From: Rhizobium sp. WSM4643
GTDB lineage: Bacteria; Pseudomonadota; Alphaproteobacteria; Rhizobiales; Rhizobiaceae
Direction: 5' to 3'
DNA: 64,000 nt
Assembly (NCBI RefSeq): GCF_025152745.1
Contig: NZ_CP104040.1
Location: 992,001-1,056,000, forward strand
The notes beneath the pieces were generated by a model that searched no databases, was not told where the DNA came from, and saw nothing but the letters and a program-made list of their open reading frames with translations. This document shows positions 8,345 through 16,865 of the stretch, piece after piece. The translations under genes were made by a program, and so were the position numbers. The first letter of the stretch is position 1, and each line of letters starts with the position of its first letter.

Positions 8345-8431
8345 CCATCGGCTTGCTCTATTCGGCCGTTACCTGTCCGCTGTGACGAAGTCGGCGTTCA
8401 GCCTGGCCGGCTTCGGCGTTTTTATCGTCAT

Positions 8432-8878
8432 TCATGACAGTGCCTGCAGATCCTGCCGCAGTCGGGCGGCGCCGCCTTCCGGCAGCTTCGCGTCGATCAT
8501 CGCATGCGTGCTTTGCCAGATCGGTAGCGCCATTGCCAGCACCGCCTTGCCCTCAGTGGTGAGGCTCAGCAGCCGGCCGCGCCTGTCCCTCGGGTTCTCC
8601 ATCACCTTCACCCAACCCTTGCGCTGTAACGGTTTCAGCGCCGCCGTTAGCGTCGTCTGGTCCATGGCGAGCAGGGCGGCGACCGGCCCCATCGGCGGCG
8701 GCTCCGGCCGGTTCAGCGACATCATCAGCGAAAACTGGCCGTTGGTCAGGCCGGCCGGCCTCAGCGCGTCGTCGAACAGCCGAGCAAGCGCGCGCGCCGC
8801 CCGCTGCACATGCAGGCAGAGGCAGGTGTCGCGCACCATCAGCGTCGTGGAAAAGGCAATCTCGATCGAATTTGACAT
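8432..8878 (-). CDS. MarR family transcriptional regulator
   Basis: 148 residues with a central winged helix (NGQFSLMMSLNRPEPPPMGPVAALLAMDQTTLTAALKPLQRKGWVKV, wing ENPRDRRGRLLSLT). It is divergent from the DUF899/DUF1579/VOC cluster. The 12-bp palindrome at 8890-8901 lies 12 bases before its start, so it probably controls itself and the cluster. Ligand unknown. Confidence 0.88.
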   Translation of the reverse strand: MSNSIEIAFSTTLMVRDTCLCLHVQRAARALARLFDDALRPAGLTNGQFSLMMSLNRPEPPPMGPVAALLAMDQTTLTAALKPLQRKGWVKVMENPRDRRGRLLSLTTEGKAVLAMALPIWQSTHAMIDAKLPEGGAARLRQDLQALS

Positions 8879-8889
8879 GCTCCATTTCT

Positions 8890-8901
8890 ATTGATATCAA
8901 T
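8890..8901. promoter_or_regulatory. Candidate MarR operator
   Basis: Perfect palindrome ATTGATATCAAT between the divergent MarR gene and the DUF899 gene. Confidence 0.55.
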
Positions 8902-8966
8902 GTATTTAGTCAAGGAGAAGGAGATGGGCCGGCTTCACCGGCAAGCGCCGGAGGAGGGCGCATTTC

Positions 8967-9695
8967 ATGCAGAATGAGGTTGTTTCCCGCGAAGAATGGC
9001 TCGAAGCCCGGCGTGCCCTGCTGGCAAAGGAGAAGGAGGCGACACGGCTGCGCGACAGCGTCAACGCTGCCCGTCTGGCGCTGCCCTGGGTGAAGGTCGA
9101 CAAGGACTATGTCTTCGAAACACCGGAGGGCAGGAAGTCTCTCGCCGATCTCTTCGACGGCCGCAGCCAGCTGTTGATCTACCATTTCATGCTCGGCCCG
9201 GATTGGGATGCCGGCTGCACCGGCTGCTCCTTCCTGTCGGATCATGTCGATGGCGCCCTGCCGCATCTGAACCATCACGACGTCACCTGGGTCGCCGTTT
9301 CGCGCGCGCCGCTCGATAAGATCGTCGCCTATAAACAGCGCATGGGCTGGAAATTTCCCTGGGTCTCCTCCTTCGGCAGCGATTTTAATTTCGATTATCA
9401 CGTTTCTTTCAGCCCGGAGGACCTTGCCAAAGACAAGGTCTTCTACAATTTCACCCCCATGCAGCCGGCTGATGCCAATGACGAACTGCCCGGCCTCAGC
9501 GCTTTCTACCGCAACGACAAGGGCGAGGTCTTCCACACCTATTCGAGTTATGCCCGCGGCCCGGAAGAACTGATCGGAACCCTGATGATCCTCGACCGCG
9601 CGCCGAAGGGCCGCAACGAGGACAGCACGATGAATTTCGTGCGCCGCCACGACGAGTATGAGGAGGCCCCGAAGGCGCCATCCTGCTGTCACTGA
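8967..9695 (+). CDS. DUF899 family thioredoxin-like protein
   Basis: 242 residues. Begins VVSREEWLEARRALLAKEKE, followed by LPWVKVDKDYVFETPEGRKSL and a GPDWDAGCTGCSFLSDH motif with a CxxC pair, typical of DUF899, a thioredoxin-fold family without assigned substrate. It ends in SCCH. GGAGGAGG lies upstream of ATG 8967. First gene of a three-gene cluster whose spacing (30 and 73 bases) suggests one transcript under the divergent MarR protein. Confidence 0.88.
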   Translation: MQNEVVSREEWLEARRALLAKEKEATRLRDSVNAARLALPWVKVDKDYVFETPEGRKSLADLFDGRSQLLIYHFMLGPDWDAGCTGCSFLSDHVDGALPHLNHHDVTWVAVSRAPLDKIVAYKQRMGWKFPWVSSFGSDFNFDYHVSFSPEDLAKDKVFYNFTPMQPADANDELPGLSAFYRNDKGEVFHTYSSYARGPEELIGTLMILDRAPKGRNEDSTMNFVRRHDEYEEAPKAPSCCH

Positions 9696-9725
9696 CATAG
9701 GCCGCCATCACTCAAGGGAGAAGAG

Positions 9726-10193
9726 ATGATGAAGACCGCTGAAGTGCTGAAGGAACATTCCTTCCTGGAGAGACTGCTTGGCGACTGGACCGTCACCGCA
9801 CCCGACATGACGGGCGGCGAACCCTGGGCCGAGACCGTCCGCTCGCTGCACGGCATCTGGTTCGTCGCCGAAGGAACCGGCCGCATGCCGGACGGTAGGG
9901 AGGCCACCAGCATCCTGACGCTTGGCTATAACGCCGCAAAAGGCAAGTACATCGGCAGCTGGATCGGCAGCATGATGGATTATATGTGGGTCTATGAGGG
10001 CGAGGTCGACGCGTCGGGCAACGTGCTGGACCTCTATACGAGAGGTCCCGACTTCACTGGCGAGGGCCTTGCCGATTACCGCGAGCAGATCATCTTCGTC
10101 GATGCCGATCACCGCAGCTTTATCTCCAGCACCAGGCAGCCGGATGGCTCCTGGAAGCAGTTCATGGAAGCGCAATACGCCCGCAGGTTCTGA
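9726..10193 (+). CDS. DUF1579 family protein
   Basis: 155 residues. HSFLERLLGDWTVTAPDM and GEPWAETVRSLHGIWFVAEGTG match the DUF1579 lipocalin-like family, which often sits beside DUF899 and glyoxalase-fold genes. Starts at ATG 9726 with AGGGAGAAG upstream; the next codon is also ATG. No signal peptide. Function unknown. Confidence 0.85.
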   Translation: MMKTAEVLKEHSFLERLLGDWTVTAPDMTGGEPWAETVRSLHGIWFVAEGTGRMPDGREATSILTLGYNAAKGKYIGSWIGSMMDYMWVYEGEVDASGNVLDLYTRGPDFTGEGLADYREQIIFVDADHRSFISSTRQPDGSWKQFMEAQYARRF

Positions 10194-10266
10194 CAATCAC
10201 GGCGCCCAGCCTCGAAAAGGGGCCTCATAGGAGGCCTCGGAAGAGGGGCGTCGAAATAGGGAGAGT

Positions 10267-11049
10267 ATGATGTCTGAGACGCATGGAAAGTTCATCTGGT
10301 GTGAGTTGATGACCCCCGACACATCAGCTGCTGCGAAATTCTACAGCTCGGTCGTCGGCTGGACCACCTCCGAGATGAAAATGGAGGGCATGCCCACCTA
10401 CACGATCTTCGAGGCGAACGGCATCGGCGTCGCCGGCCTGATGGAATTTCCGGCCGAACTCGAAGGCAAGGGCATTCCGCCGAACTGGACGGGTTATGTC
10501 GATGTCGACGACGTCGACCAGACGGCCAAGGATTTCGCCGCCAATGGCGGTTCGGTCCGCCGTCCGCCGGAAGACATCCCGACCATCGGCCGCTTCGCCG
10601 TCGTCGCCGATCCGCATGGCGCGGTGCTCTGCATCATGACGCCGGCGCCGATGGAGAAGCCCATGCCGGAACTGGCCGTCGACGCTCCCGGCAATATCGG
10701 CTGGCGCGAACTCTATGCCGGCAATGGCAAAGAGGCGCTGGCCTTCTATTCCAAGCTGTTCGGCTGGACGAAGGACAGCGAGATGGATATGGGACCGATG
10801 GGCGTCTATTATCTCTTCGCCCATAACGGCAAGCAGATCGGCGGCATGATGACCAAGCCGGAAAATATCCAGATGCCGTTCTGGTGTTATTATTTCATCG
10901 TGCCGACCCTCGACGCCGCAACCGAACGCCTCACATCAGGCGGCGGCAAGGTGGTCCACGGCCCGATGGAAGTCCCCGGCGGCAGCTGGATCATCCAGGC
11001 CACCGACCCCCAAGGCGCCTTCTTCTGCCTAGTGGCACCGAAGCGGTAG
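10267..11049 (+). CDS. VOC (glyoxalase/bleomycin-resistance fold) protein, two-domain
   Basis: 260 residues made of two VOC domains of about 125 residues: HGKFIWCELMTPDTSAAAKFYSSVVGW and NIGWRELYAGNGKEALAFYSKLFGW. Each has the beta-alpha-beta-beta-beta start and late acidic position used for metal binding in the superfamily. Substrate unknown. Last gene of the MarR-linked cluster. Confidence 0.9.
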   Translation: MMSETHGKFIWCELMTPDTSAAAKFYSSVVGWTTSEMKMEGMPTYTIFEANGIGVAGLMEFPAELEGKGIPPNWTGYVDVDDVDQTAKDFAANGGSVRRPPEDIPTIGRFAVVADPHGAVLCIMTPAPMEKPMPELAVDAPGNIGWRELYAGNGKEALAFYSKLFGWTKDSEMDMGPMGVYYLFAHNGKQIGGMMTKPENIQMPFWCYYFIVPTLDAATERLTSGGGKVVHGPMEVPGGSWIIQATDPQGAFFCLVAPKR

Positions 11050-11076
11050 GGTTTAGCGCATCGTTGGCGGCGTGCC

Positions 11077-11204
11077 GTGTGGCCCCCTTCCTGCTGCCGC
11101 CACCTTCTCCCCGAGGGGAGAAGAGACTCGTGGCGACGTCTCGATTCCCTCTTCTCCCCAGCGGGGAGAAGGTGCCCGTAGGGCGGATGAGGGGGCTGCA
11201 CGGT
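11077..11204. repeat. RIME-type intergenic element
   Basis: GTGCCGTGTGGCCCCCTTCCTG, two copies of the CTTCTCCCC...GGGGAGAAG hairpin and GGTGCCCGTAGGGCGGATGAGGGGG. This is an uninterrupted relative of the repeat split by the second IS110 copy. Confidence 0.75.
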
Positions 11205-11245
11205 ACACCGTCAACAACAACTACGCTCCGGATCCCACCATCCGT

Positions 11246-12766
11246 TCACCCCGCAACCGAAGCAAAAAATCCTTCCGGGCTCTCGACTTCCACCAGCCGC
11301 TTCCTCTCGATCAGCCAGAACCGGTTTCCCACCGCCCGCACGAAACTGCGGTCGTGGGAGACCAGCAGGCAGCTCGCTTCATGCGCCATCAACTCACTCT
11401 CCAGCGCCTCCTGTCCCTCGATGTCGAGATGGTTGGTCGGCTCGTCGAGCAGGGTGAAGTTCGGTTCCGTCAGCCGCAGCACCAGCATGCCGAGCCGCGC
11501 TTTCTGGCCGCCGGAGAGTTGGCCGATCGGTTTTGCTTGCATGTCGATCGTCATGCCGGCGCCGGCCAGCAAGGCGCGGGCCCGCTGGTCGCCGACATCG
11601 AAGCGGCGGATGATCGTGCCGATCGGCGTATCGGTGTCAGTGAGATCGGCAAGCGCCTGGTCGCCATAGCCGAGCACCAGCGAAGGCGTCGCCTTGATGC
11701 TGTCGCGCGCCGTCTCCGGTCTTTCGATCGCCTGTTTCAGCATCGACACCAGCCGTGACTTGCCGGCGCCGTTGAGGCCGAGCAGCACGATGCGGTCGCC
11801 CTGGCAGATGAACTGCCGGCCGGTTTTGAACAGCAGCGTTCCATCCGGCGTTGTCACCGCCGCATCCTCCAGCGTCACCAGCACCTTGGCATGCGTGCCG
11901 CGATTGGCAAGCCGGATGGCGCCGGCCGACCGCTCCAGGTGCGCCGGTTTTGCCGCGTCCTCCAGCTTCTCCGCCCGCTGCTTGAGCTGCTTCGTCTTGA
12001 CGACGAGCAGATCGCTGCCGGAATTGATGCCGATATTGTTGAGTTTGGCCGCCTGCTTCCGCAACTGCTCCGCCACCTTCATGTCCCGCTCGTAACGCCT
12101 GGCTTCGGAAGCGTCGGTCTCGTCGAGGGCAGCGCGCGCCCGGGTATAGGGCAGGGCGAAGACCGGCGATTGTTCCGGCCGCAGGAACAGCGTCCGGTTG
12201 GTTGTCGCATCGAGAAAGGCGCGGTCGTGGCTGGACAGGATGACCGGCACGTCGCGCGGCAGCGCATTCAGCCAGCCCTCCAGCTGCGCGATCTTTTCGA
12301 GGTCGAGATGGTTGGTCGGCTCGTCGAGCAGAAGCACGTCGGGCTCGCTCACCCAGGTGCGGGCAAGCATGGCAAGCCGCTGCCATCCGCCGCTCAACTG
12401 TTTCAGCGGCCGGCCGCGCATGGCCTCCGGCACATCGAGCGAGTCCAGCACCACGTCGACCCGCCAGCTCTCGCTTTCGGCCTGATCGGCCGGCAGCGCC
12501 TGCAGCACCGCATCGTAGAACGGCGTGTCGAAAAGGGCAGGCGGCACATTCTGCGCGACATGGCCGATGGTCAGCCCGCGCGCCTTGGTGATCTCGCCCT
12601 CGCTCGGCTCCAGCGCGCCGGTGATGCAGGCAAGCAGCGTTGATTTCCCCCGCCCGTTGGCGGCGACGAGGCCGATGCGGTCGCCGGCATTGACGACGAG
12701 ATTGAGCTTGGAAAACAAGGGATTGCCCAGCGTCACGCCGAGATTGCGGATATTGATGAGTGTCAT
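11246..12766 (-). CDS. ABC-F family ATPase
   Basis: 506 residues from ATG 12766 (MTLINIRNLGVTLG); no membrane segment. Two ATPase cassettes: Walker A ANGRGKST near 37-43 with LSGGWQ and LLLDEPTNHLD, then GLNGAGKS with LSGGQKAR and LLDEPTNHLD, separated by a charged linker (about 230-290). ABC-F proteins act on the ribosome, as translation factors or in antibiotic resistance. In the original chromosome a short leader ORF and hairpins lay upstream; the 10-kb element at 12944-23000 now separates the gene from that leader's promoter. Confidence 0.9.
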   Translation of the reverse strand: MTLINIRNLGVTLGNPLFSKLNLVVNAGDRIGLVAANGRGKSTLLACITGALEPSEGEITKARGLTIGHVAQNVPPALFDTPFYDAVLQALPADQAESESWRVDVVLDSLDVPEAMRGRPLKQLSGGWQRLAMLARTWVSEPDVLLLDEPTNHLDLEKIAQLEGWLNALPRDVPVILSSHDRAFLDATTNRTLFLRPEQSPVFALPYTRARAALDETDASEARRYERDMKVAEQLRKQAAKLNNIGINSGSDLLVVKTKQLKQRAEKLEDAAKPAHLERSAGAIRLANRGTHAKVLVTLEDAAVTTPDGTLLFKTGRQFICQGDRIVLLGLNGAGKSRLVSMLKQAIERPETARDSIKATPSLVLGYGDQALADLTDTDTPIGTIIRRFDVGDQRARALLAGAGMTIDMQAKPIGQLSGGQKARLGMLVLRLTEPNFTLLDEPTNHLDIEGQEALESELMAHEASCLLVSHDRSFVRAVGNRFWLIERKRLVEVESPEGFFASVAG

Positions 12767-12900
12767 GATCGTTCTCTGGTCTTGACCGGGTATCAAGCGC
12801 GGTCCGGGGCGTTCAGCCATCACGGGATTGCGCGGTTCGAGCCGGAAAATGAGAGGAATGCGCGCTGTCAGCTACGGCGTCGCATTGGTCACGAAGGGCA

Positions 12901-12960
12901 GACCAGGAAGAGATGTCGAGAAACGGTCTCTGGTCAGCCCTGCAAACGCATTTGCAGGGC
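12901..12960 (-). promoter_or_regulatory. Hairpins in the ABC-F 5' leader
   Basis: Two inverted repeats on the ABC-F transcript: arms GCCCTGCAAA/TTTGCAGGGC with a 4-base loop (12937-12960), overlapping the end of the reconstructed leader ORF, and GACCAG/CTGGTC (12901-12906 with 12930-12935). GACCAGAGAACG near the ABC-F start repeats the GACCAGAGACCG of the second hairpin. Neither is followed by a T-run on the ABC-F strand. The rest of the 353-base gap up to 13119 holds attL and the 10-bp repeats. Confidence 0.45.
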
Positions 12961-12962
12961 GT
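12944..12962. other. attL core
   Basis: AAACGCATTTGCAGGGCGT, identical to 22982-23000. It overlaps the right arm of a 10-bp inverted repeat that is complete only on this side. Confidence 0.8.
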
Positions 12963-13066
12963 TTTGGCTGTCCATCAGTGTCTATGTGCGTTCGGAAAAG
13001 TCGATGGCTTCTCAAATGCTTACTCCATTGCGGTCTATTCTTGTCTACTGGTTCCGATGGGTATAA

Positions 13067-13106
13067 ATTGGACACTATTGGACACTATTGGACACTATTG
13101 GACACT
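13067..13106. repeat. Four tandem 10-bp repeats ATTGGACACT beside attL
   Basis: Perfect head-to-tail units at 13067, 13077, 13087 and 13097, one per helical turn, just before the integrase start. One exact and one near copy lie beside attR (22918-22939). Likely arm-type binding sites for integrase or excisionase. Confidence 0.75.
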
Positions 13107-13119
13107 CTGGATACGGATC

Positions 13120-14436
13120 ATGGTATCGAAGATTGACACAGTTGCGAAGCGAAACAAGCTTCCAATTGCCAAGAAGCCAGTTTGGGAGCGTCTGGCGCCG
13201 GGCGTATTTCTTGGTTACAGAAAATCTCCAGAGACCAGAAAATGGCTCGTTCGTTACCACGACCCGGACGCGCCCAAAGGTGCAAGCAATCCCTACAAGG
13301 TGCAAGTCTTCGCCAATGCGGATGATGCTCACGTCGATGAAGAGGCGCTGAGTTTCAAGCACGCGTCGGTGAAGGCACTGACGCTCGCTGAGGCCGCAAA
13401 CGTCCCCAGTGCCAAGAATGCGCTTCCGCTGACGGTGCGCCGTGCTGTGGAGGAGTACATTGCCGGTCGGAATGCGCGCGACAGGAAACACAAAGGCCGT
13501 GAGAACATTCGATCCGACGCTGACACCCGGCTGACACGGCACGTTCTGTCTGACATGGACCTGTCCGATACGAAGCTGAAGGACACGACGCCGGAGCGGC
13601 TGCTTGAATGGCTCAGCAACGTGCCGCTCAAGGTGGCCACGAAGAAGCGGCTTGCTGGGGACTTCAAGGCGGCGCTACGGCTTGCCGGGAGCAAATATGC
13701 TAAGTTCCTTCCAGCGACGTGGAAGGCAGAGATTTCCGGCGCTCTCACCGTGAAAAACGACGAGCTAAATGGCCGTGCTATTCAAGTTCTTGCTGATGAC
13801 GAGATCAGGGCCGCATTGCGCGCTGCAAAGGAAGTGGACGAGGCAGGAAACTGGGACGGCGATTTGCACCGCCTAATGGTCGCACTCGCATCCACGGGTG
13901 CACGGTTTTCACAAGCGGTGAGGATCGACCGGAAAGGCGCGTTCCGGCAGCGGCGCTTGGACCGCAGGACCGGCGCGGAGATGACCGATTGTGTCGTAAT
14001 GGTCCCGGCATCCCGCAAGGGCAATGGTAGCAAAGTCAAACCGCCGACGAAGCGACATCTGGCAGAAACCGACTTTGACATACTAACATCCGGGATGGAT
14101 ACCGACCCGGACGGCCCATTGCTCCAACGCTGGAAAAACGAAGAGATATCGCCGACCGTTTGGAAGCGTGGCGACCGTGCGACATGGTACCACGCGTCTG
14201 AAATCACCCGTCCTTGGCACCAAATCGTGGAAAAGGCGGGGCTTCAAAAGCACACGCTGCCATATGCCTTCCGCCATTCCTCTATCGTTCGCCATCTTCA
14301 AGATGGAATTGACGTGTCGACCGTCGCGGCGCTCCATGACACGTCTCCTCTGATGATACAAAAGCACTACGCTGCATATATCGTTGACGCCAGTGACGAC
14401 GCGATTGCCGCCCGTACGGTGAGCCTTTCGGAGTGA
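13120..14436 (+). CDS. int: Tyrosine recombinase (phage-type integrase)
   Basis: 438 residues from ATG 13120 (MVSKIDTVAKRNK); the frame is open further upstream but runs through the repeats. An arm-binding/SAM-like N-terminal region (to about 220) is followed by the catalytic domain: first Arg in ASTGARFSQAVRI, the box LPYAFRHSSIVRHL, and the tyrosine segment DTSPLMIQKHYAAYI. It would recombine the 19-bp core with attB. Located at the left end, pointing inward, as in many islands. Confidence 0.9.
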   Translation: MVSKIDTVAKRNKLPIAKKPVWERLAPGVFLGYRKSPETRKWLVRYHDPDAPKGASNPYKVQVFANADDAHVDEEALSFKHASVKALTLAEAANVPSAKNALPLTVRRAVEEYIAGRNARDRKHKGRENIRSDADTRLTRHVLSDMDLSDTKLKDTTPERLLEWLSNVPLKVATKKRLAGDFKAALRLAGSKYAKFLPATWKAEISGALTVKNDELNGRAIQVLADDEIRAALRAAKEVDEAGNWDGDLHRLMVALASTGARFSQAVRIDRKGAFRQRRLDRRTGAEMTDCVVMVPASRKGNGSKVKPPTKRHLAETDFDILTSGMDTDPDGPLLQRWKNEEISPTVWKRGDRATWYHASEITRPWHQIVEKAGLQKHTLPYAFRHSSIVRHLQDGIDVSTVAALHDTSPLMIQKHYAAYIVDASDDAIAARTVSLSE

Positions 14437-14647
14437 CCCATCAAGGGAATTTATGGGTCTGGAATTCCGCAACAGATCGGCAGCCGCAACCTTTTTAAAC
14501 TTAATCTTTAAACCGGATCGGCACCAAACCACTGACGCAGCGGCGCTAAAGAAAAAACGGCTTTAAACCTAAGGAAAAATTATTTAGATCAATGGCTTGA
14601 AGGGCGCCCATCGAATATTTTCATTTGTCATTACTCCCCCGGACCTG

Positions 14648-14663
14648 TGATGCTTGTGCATCA
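14648..14663. promoter_or_regulatory. Inverted repeat upstream of the excisionase-like gene
   Basis: TGATGC-TTGT-GCATCA, 37 bases before the start at 14700, with a further ATGCATC just after it. Possible operator. The rest of the 263-base gap from 14437 is A/T-richer than its surroundings and shows no gene. Confidence 0.35.
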
Positions 14664-14699
14664 ACATGCATCTGATTTCCATCCGCAGGGAGACACCCC

Positions 14700-14993
14700 A
14701 TGACTGCAGAAAAGCAGAAACCGAAGCGTGGGTCACGCAGGCCAGCGATCGAAGTCCGCGCCGCACTAACGATAGAGGAAGCTGGCGACTACCTAAACAT
14801 CTGTCGAGCCAAGCTATATCAAGAAATGAAATCCGGGCGGCTGCCGCATCGGAAAAACGGCCGTAAGACCCTAATCCTCAAGGCCGATGCTGATTTATAC
14901 CTGCAGGCGTTGCCCACCGGGCTGGGCTCGCCAGTTGGCAGACAGGCCCAGCAGGCGAACGATGTACCGTCCGCAGCCGAAACCCACTCATAA
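14700..14993 (+). CDS. Excisionase-like helix-turn-helix protein
   Basis: 97 residues. ALTIEEAGDYLNICRAKLYQEMKSGRLPHRKNGRKTLILKADADLYLQAL is the MerR-like winged helix of excisionase/AlpA-type proteins, with a basic N-terminus (KQKPKRGSRRP). AGGGAGA precedes the ATG. Directly follows int. Likely directs excision and/or regulates the element, as AlpA does in Gram-negative phage islands. Confidence 0.8.
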   Translation: MTAEKQKPKRGSRRPAIEVRAALTIEEAGDYLNICRAKLYQEMKSGRLPHRKNGRKTLILKADADLYLQALPTGLGSPVGRQAQQANDVPSAAETHS

Positions 14994-15153
14994 GAAGCCC
15001 GCCCCGATTGTGCAGGACGGGCCACAGCGTTTCATCTCAACCGCCAAGGACGTAACGCCGGTCTGCATTGCGCGCCACGTGGCACCCAACTCGGAATGCA
15101 CCGGGTTCGTTCCATCGGCGCGGGAAAGCCGTGACCGTTTTGGAGGGTATGCA

Positions 15154-15987
15154 ATGAAGGCTACCGGTCGGAAGAAATCGGAAGCGGCAGCGGCACCGGA
15201 AAGGAAGGCCAGCAGCCACGCGACATGGAAGTTTGAGCTTTTGGCTACCGTCAGCGCCGATCCGATGGCTGGCCCCGGATACGTTGGGATTGTGCTGTCG
15301 TATCTCAATTTCATGGGGTCTGCGGATGCCTGTCCATATCGGTCGCTGATTGACTTACAGGTCGATACCGGCTTGGCCAGACGCACGCTTATCGAGCACC
15401 GCCATGAGCTGGTCAAACTGGGTTATTTCACCCCGGCAGGGATCACCAGCGACGGTGCCCAGCGATATCGGATCGTGAACGCCAGAGAAAATCACGTCCT
15501 CGACCACAAGATAGTTATGCGCGAGACGCTTCGGGAGCGTAACGCCGAGGAGAAGGAAATCGAGCGCCGGAAACGAAACGCCAAGGCTGCAGCCATGTCG
15601 CCATCGACGCGAGACAGTGCCACGAATGACGATTTCGGGGGGGCGCCGTTTGCACCCCCAGATGGCGATAGGCGGTGCGCCGTTTGCACCGACAGGGGTG
15701 CGCCGTTTGCACCCAATTACGTAGAGGAAACCGTAGATAGCTTTAGTATGGAGAGAGGAGCTATCTCTCAGAGCGCTTCTTTTCCGACGTGTATTGATGT
15801 CGTCGTACCCCACGATTTTTTGCTTGGTGACGAGATTTCCATCGGTGACGACGTGCTCGTCGAAGACGAAGTTTCCATCGAAGATGAACTCGACCTATGG
15901 CTTCCAAAACTTGGCGGGCGTGACAGCGGTCTCAAAAAGCAGGACGAAATTGAGCCTACAGCGAATGGAGGCCGCCATGACGCATGA
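15154..15987 (+). CDS. Putative replication initiator, helix-turn-helix protein with internal iterons
   Basis: 277 residues from ATG 15154, chosen because GGAGGG lies 7 bases upstream; the open frame extends further up. After a Lys/Ala-rich start comes a winged-helix domain (TVSADPMAGPGYVGIVLSYLNF ... YRSLIDLQVDTGLARRTLIEHRHELVKLGYFTPAG) as in phage replication proteins. A charged helix (RETLRERNAEEKEIERRKRNAK) follows. The middle of the gene carries three 17-bp repeats in different codon frames, recalling lambda gene O, where the origin lies inside the initiator gene. The tail is very acidic (DEISIGDDVLVEDEVSIEDELD). Role is inferred. Confidence 0.6.
   Translation: MKATGRKKSEAAAAPERKASSHATWKFELLATVSADPMAGPGYVGIVLSYLNFMGSADACPYRSLIDLQVDTGLARRTLIEHRHELVKLGYFTPAGITSDGAQRYRIVNARENHVLDHKIVMRETLRERNAEEKEIERRKRNAKAAAMSPSTRDSATNDDFGGAPFAPPDGDRRCAVCTDRGAPFAPNYVEETVDSFSMERGAISQSASFPTCIDVVVPHDFLLGDEISIGDDVLVEDEVSIEDELDLWLPKLGGRDSGLKKQDEIEPTANGGRHDA
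15640..15713. repeat. Three 17-bp iterons inside the rep-like gene (candidate origin)
   Basis: GGTGCGCCGTTTGCACC at 15674-15690 and 15697-15713, and the one-mismatch copy GGGGCGCCGTTTGCACC at 15640-15656. Ends are mutually complementary (GGTGC/GCACC). Spacings of 34 and 23 bases put the middle copy in another reading frame, so the conservation is at DNA level. An AGATAGCT/AGCTATCT inverted repeat follows at 15735-15766. Confidence 0.7.
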
Positions 15988-16243
15988 CCATCCTTGCCAC
16001 CTTGTCCTGTTCCCGATGGTCAACCGGATCGGCAAAATCCGCCATGTCGCCGCGAAGATGCTCACAATGACCACGCGCCGGGAGGCCGAAATTTACTACA
16101 AGCAGGTCACGCACGGCATCCGCCGTCACTTCGACCACATTGACCTTTCCGAAGCCGAACAGCGCGAGCAGATGAAGGTGTTTTGGGATGCGGTCTGGAA
16201 TGAATGGTCGCGACAGCGCGGTCGGGTGTCCCGAAAACCGTGA
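15977..16243 (+). CDS. Small prophage-type protein (DUF6074-like)
   Basis: 88 residues from ATG 15977, with GGAGG 5 bases upstream; it overlaps the end of the previous gene by 11 bases, so translation is probably coupled. CHLVLFPMVNRIGKIRHVAAKMLTMTTRREAEIYYKQVTHGIRRH ... FWDAVWNEWSRQ matches the style of DUF6074 proteins of rhizobial prophages and islands. Function unknown. Confidence 0.65.
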   Translation: MTHDHPCHLVLFPMVNRIGKIRHVAAKMLTMTTRREAEIYYKQVTHGIRRHFDHIDLSEAEQREQMKVFWDAVWNEWSRQRGRVSRKP

Positions 16244-16277
16244 CAGGAAAGTGCCCGAACCGGAGTATCATCGCCCT

Positions 16278-16865
16278 ATGCCACCGCTTTCGAACCAACG
16301 CCATGAAGCTTTCTCCCGCCTCATCGCCAAGGGTGAAGCCGCGTCCAGAGCCTATTCCAGCGCCTATGGCGTCTCTGGTCGAACGGCTGAGGTGAGCGCC
16401 CATAGATTGATGAGAAATGATGCAGTGCTCGGGCGCATCGCAGAACTGCAGGGAGCGGCGGCTACGCGGACGGAAAAAACAACCGCCTCGCTAGTTGCCG
16501 ACCTCGACGAAATCATTGCGTTTGCAAGGCAATGCGGCAATCCGACTGCCATGGTTGCCGCCGTCAATACCCAAGCAAAACTGCTTGGTTTGATGATTGA
16601 TCGAAGCGAAACGACCGTGTTGCAGAGGCCAGCACCCTTGCCGACTAAAGTCCTCGAACTTTCCGAAAGCGAATGGATCGCCCAATTCGGCAAAGGACCG
16701 GGCCCACGGCCCGCGCTCACCGATGGGGCCAAGCAGCGGAAAGCCGAGGCGCGGAAATTGGGCGACGCGGGCAATCGGCGTACCGTAGAGCCGCCCATCA
16801 CATGGGATATCGAGACGGACGAGATAAAGGCCAGAGGAGTGATAGGGCTTGATGACGATGATTGA
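16278..16865 (+). CDS. terS: Phage terminase small subunit-like protein
   Basis: 195 residues from ATG 16278; a GTG at 16251 with AGGAAA just upstream is an alternative. The N-terminal SNQRHEAFSRLIAKGEAASRAYSSAYGVSGRTAEVSAHRLMRNDAVLGRIAELQ matches the HTH part of Terminase_2-type small subunits, followed by a helical SLVADLDEIIAFARQ region and an acidic end. TerS recognises DNA for packaging. No large terminase or structural gene accompanies it, which is the situation in phage satellites that redirect a helper's packaging; a prophage remnant is the alternative. Confidence 0.75.
   Translation: MPPLSNQRHEAFSRLIAKGEAASRAYSSAYGVSGRTAEVSAHRLMRNDAVLGRIAELQGAAATRTEKTTASLVADLDEIIAFARQCGNPTAMVAAVNTQAKLLGLMIDRSETTVLQRPAPLPTKVLELSESEWIAQFGKGPGPRPALTDGAKQRKAEARKLGDAGNRRTVEPPITWDIETDEIKARGVIGLDDDD

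Noticed and set aside
13067..13106. CRISPR or coding extension of the integrase
   Set aside because: Ten-base units without spacers; the ATG at 13120 follows them and the repeated peptide would be meaningless.
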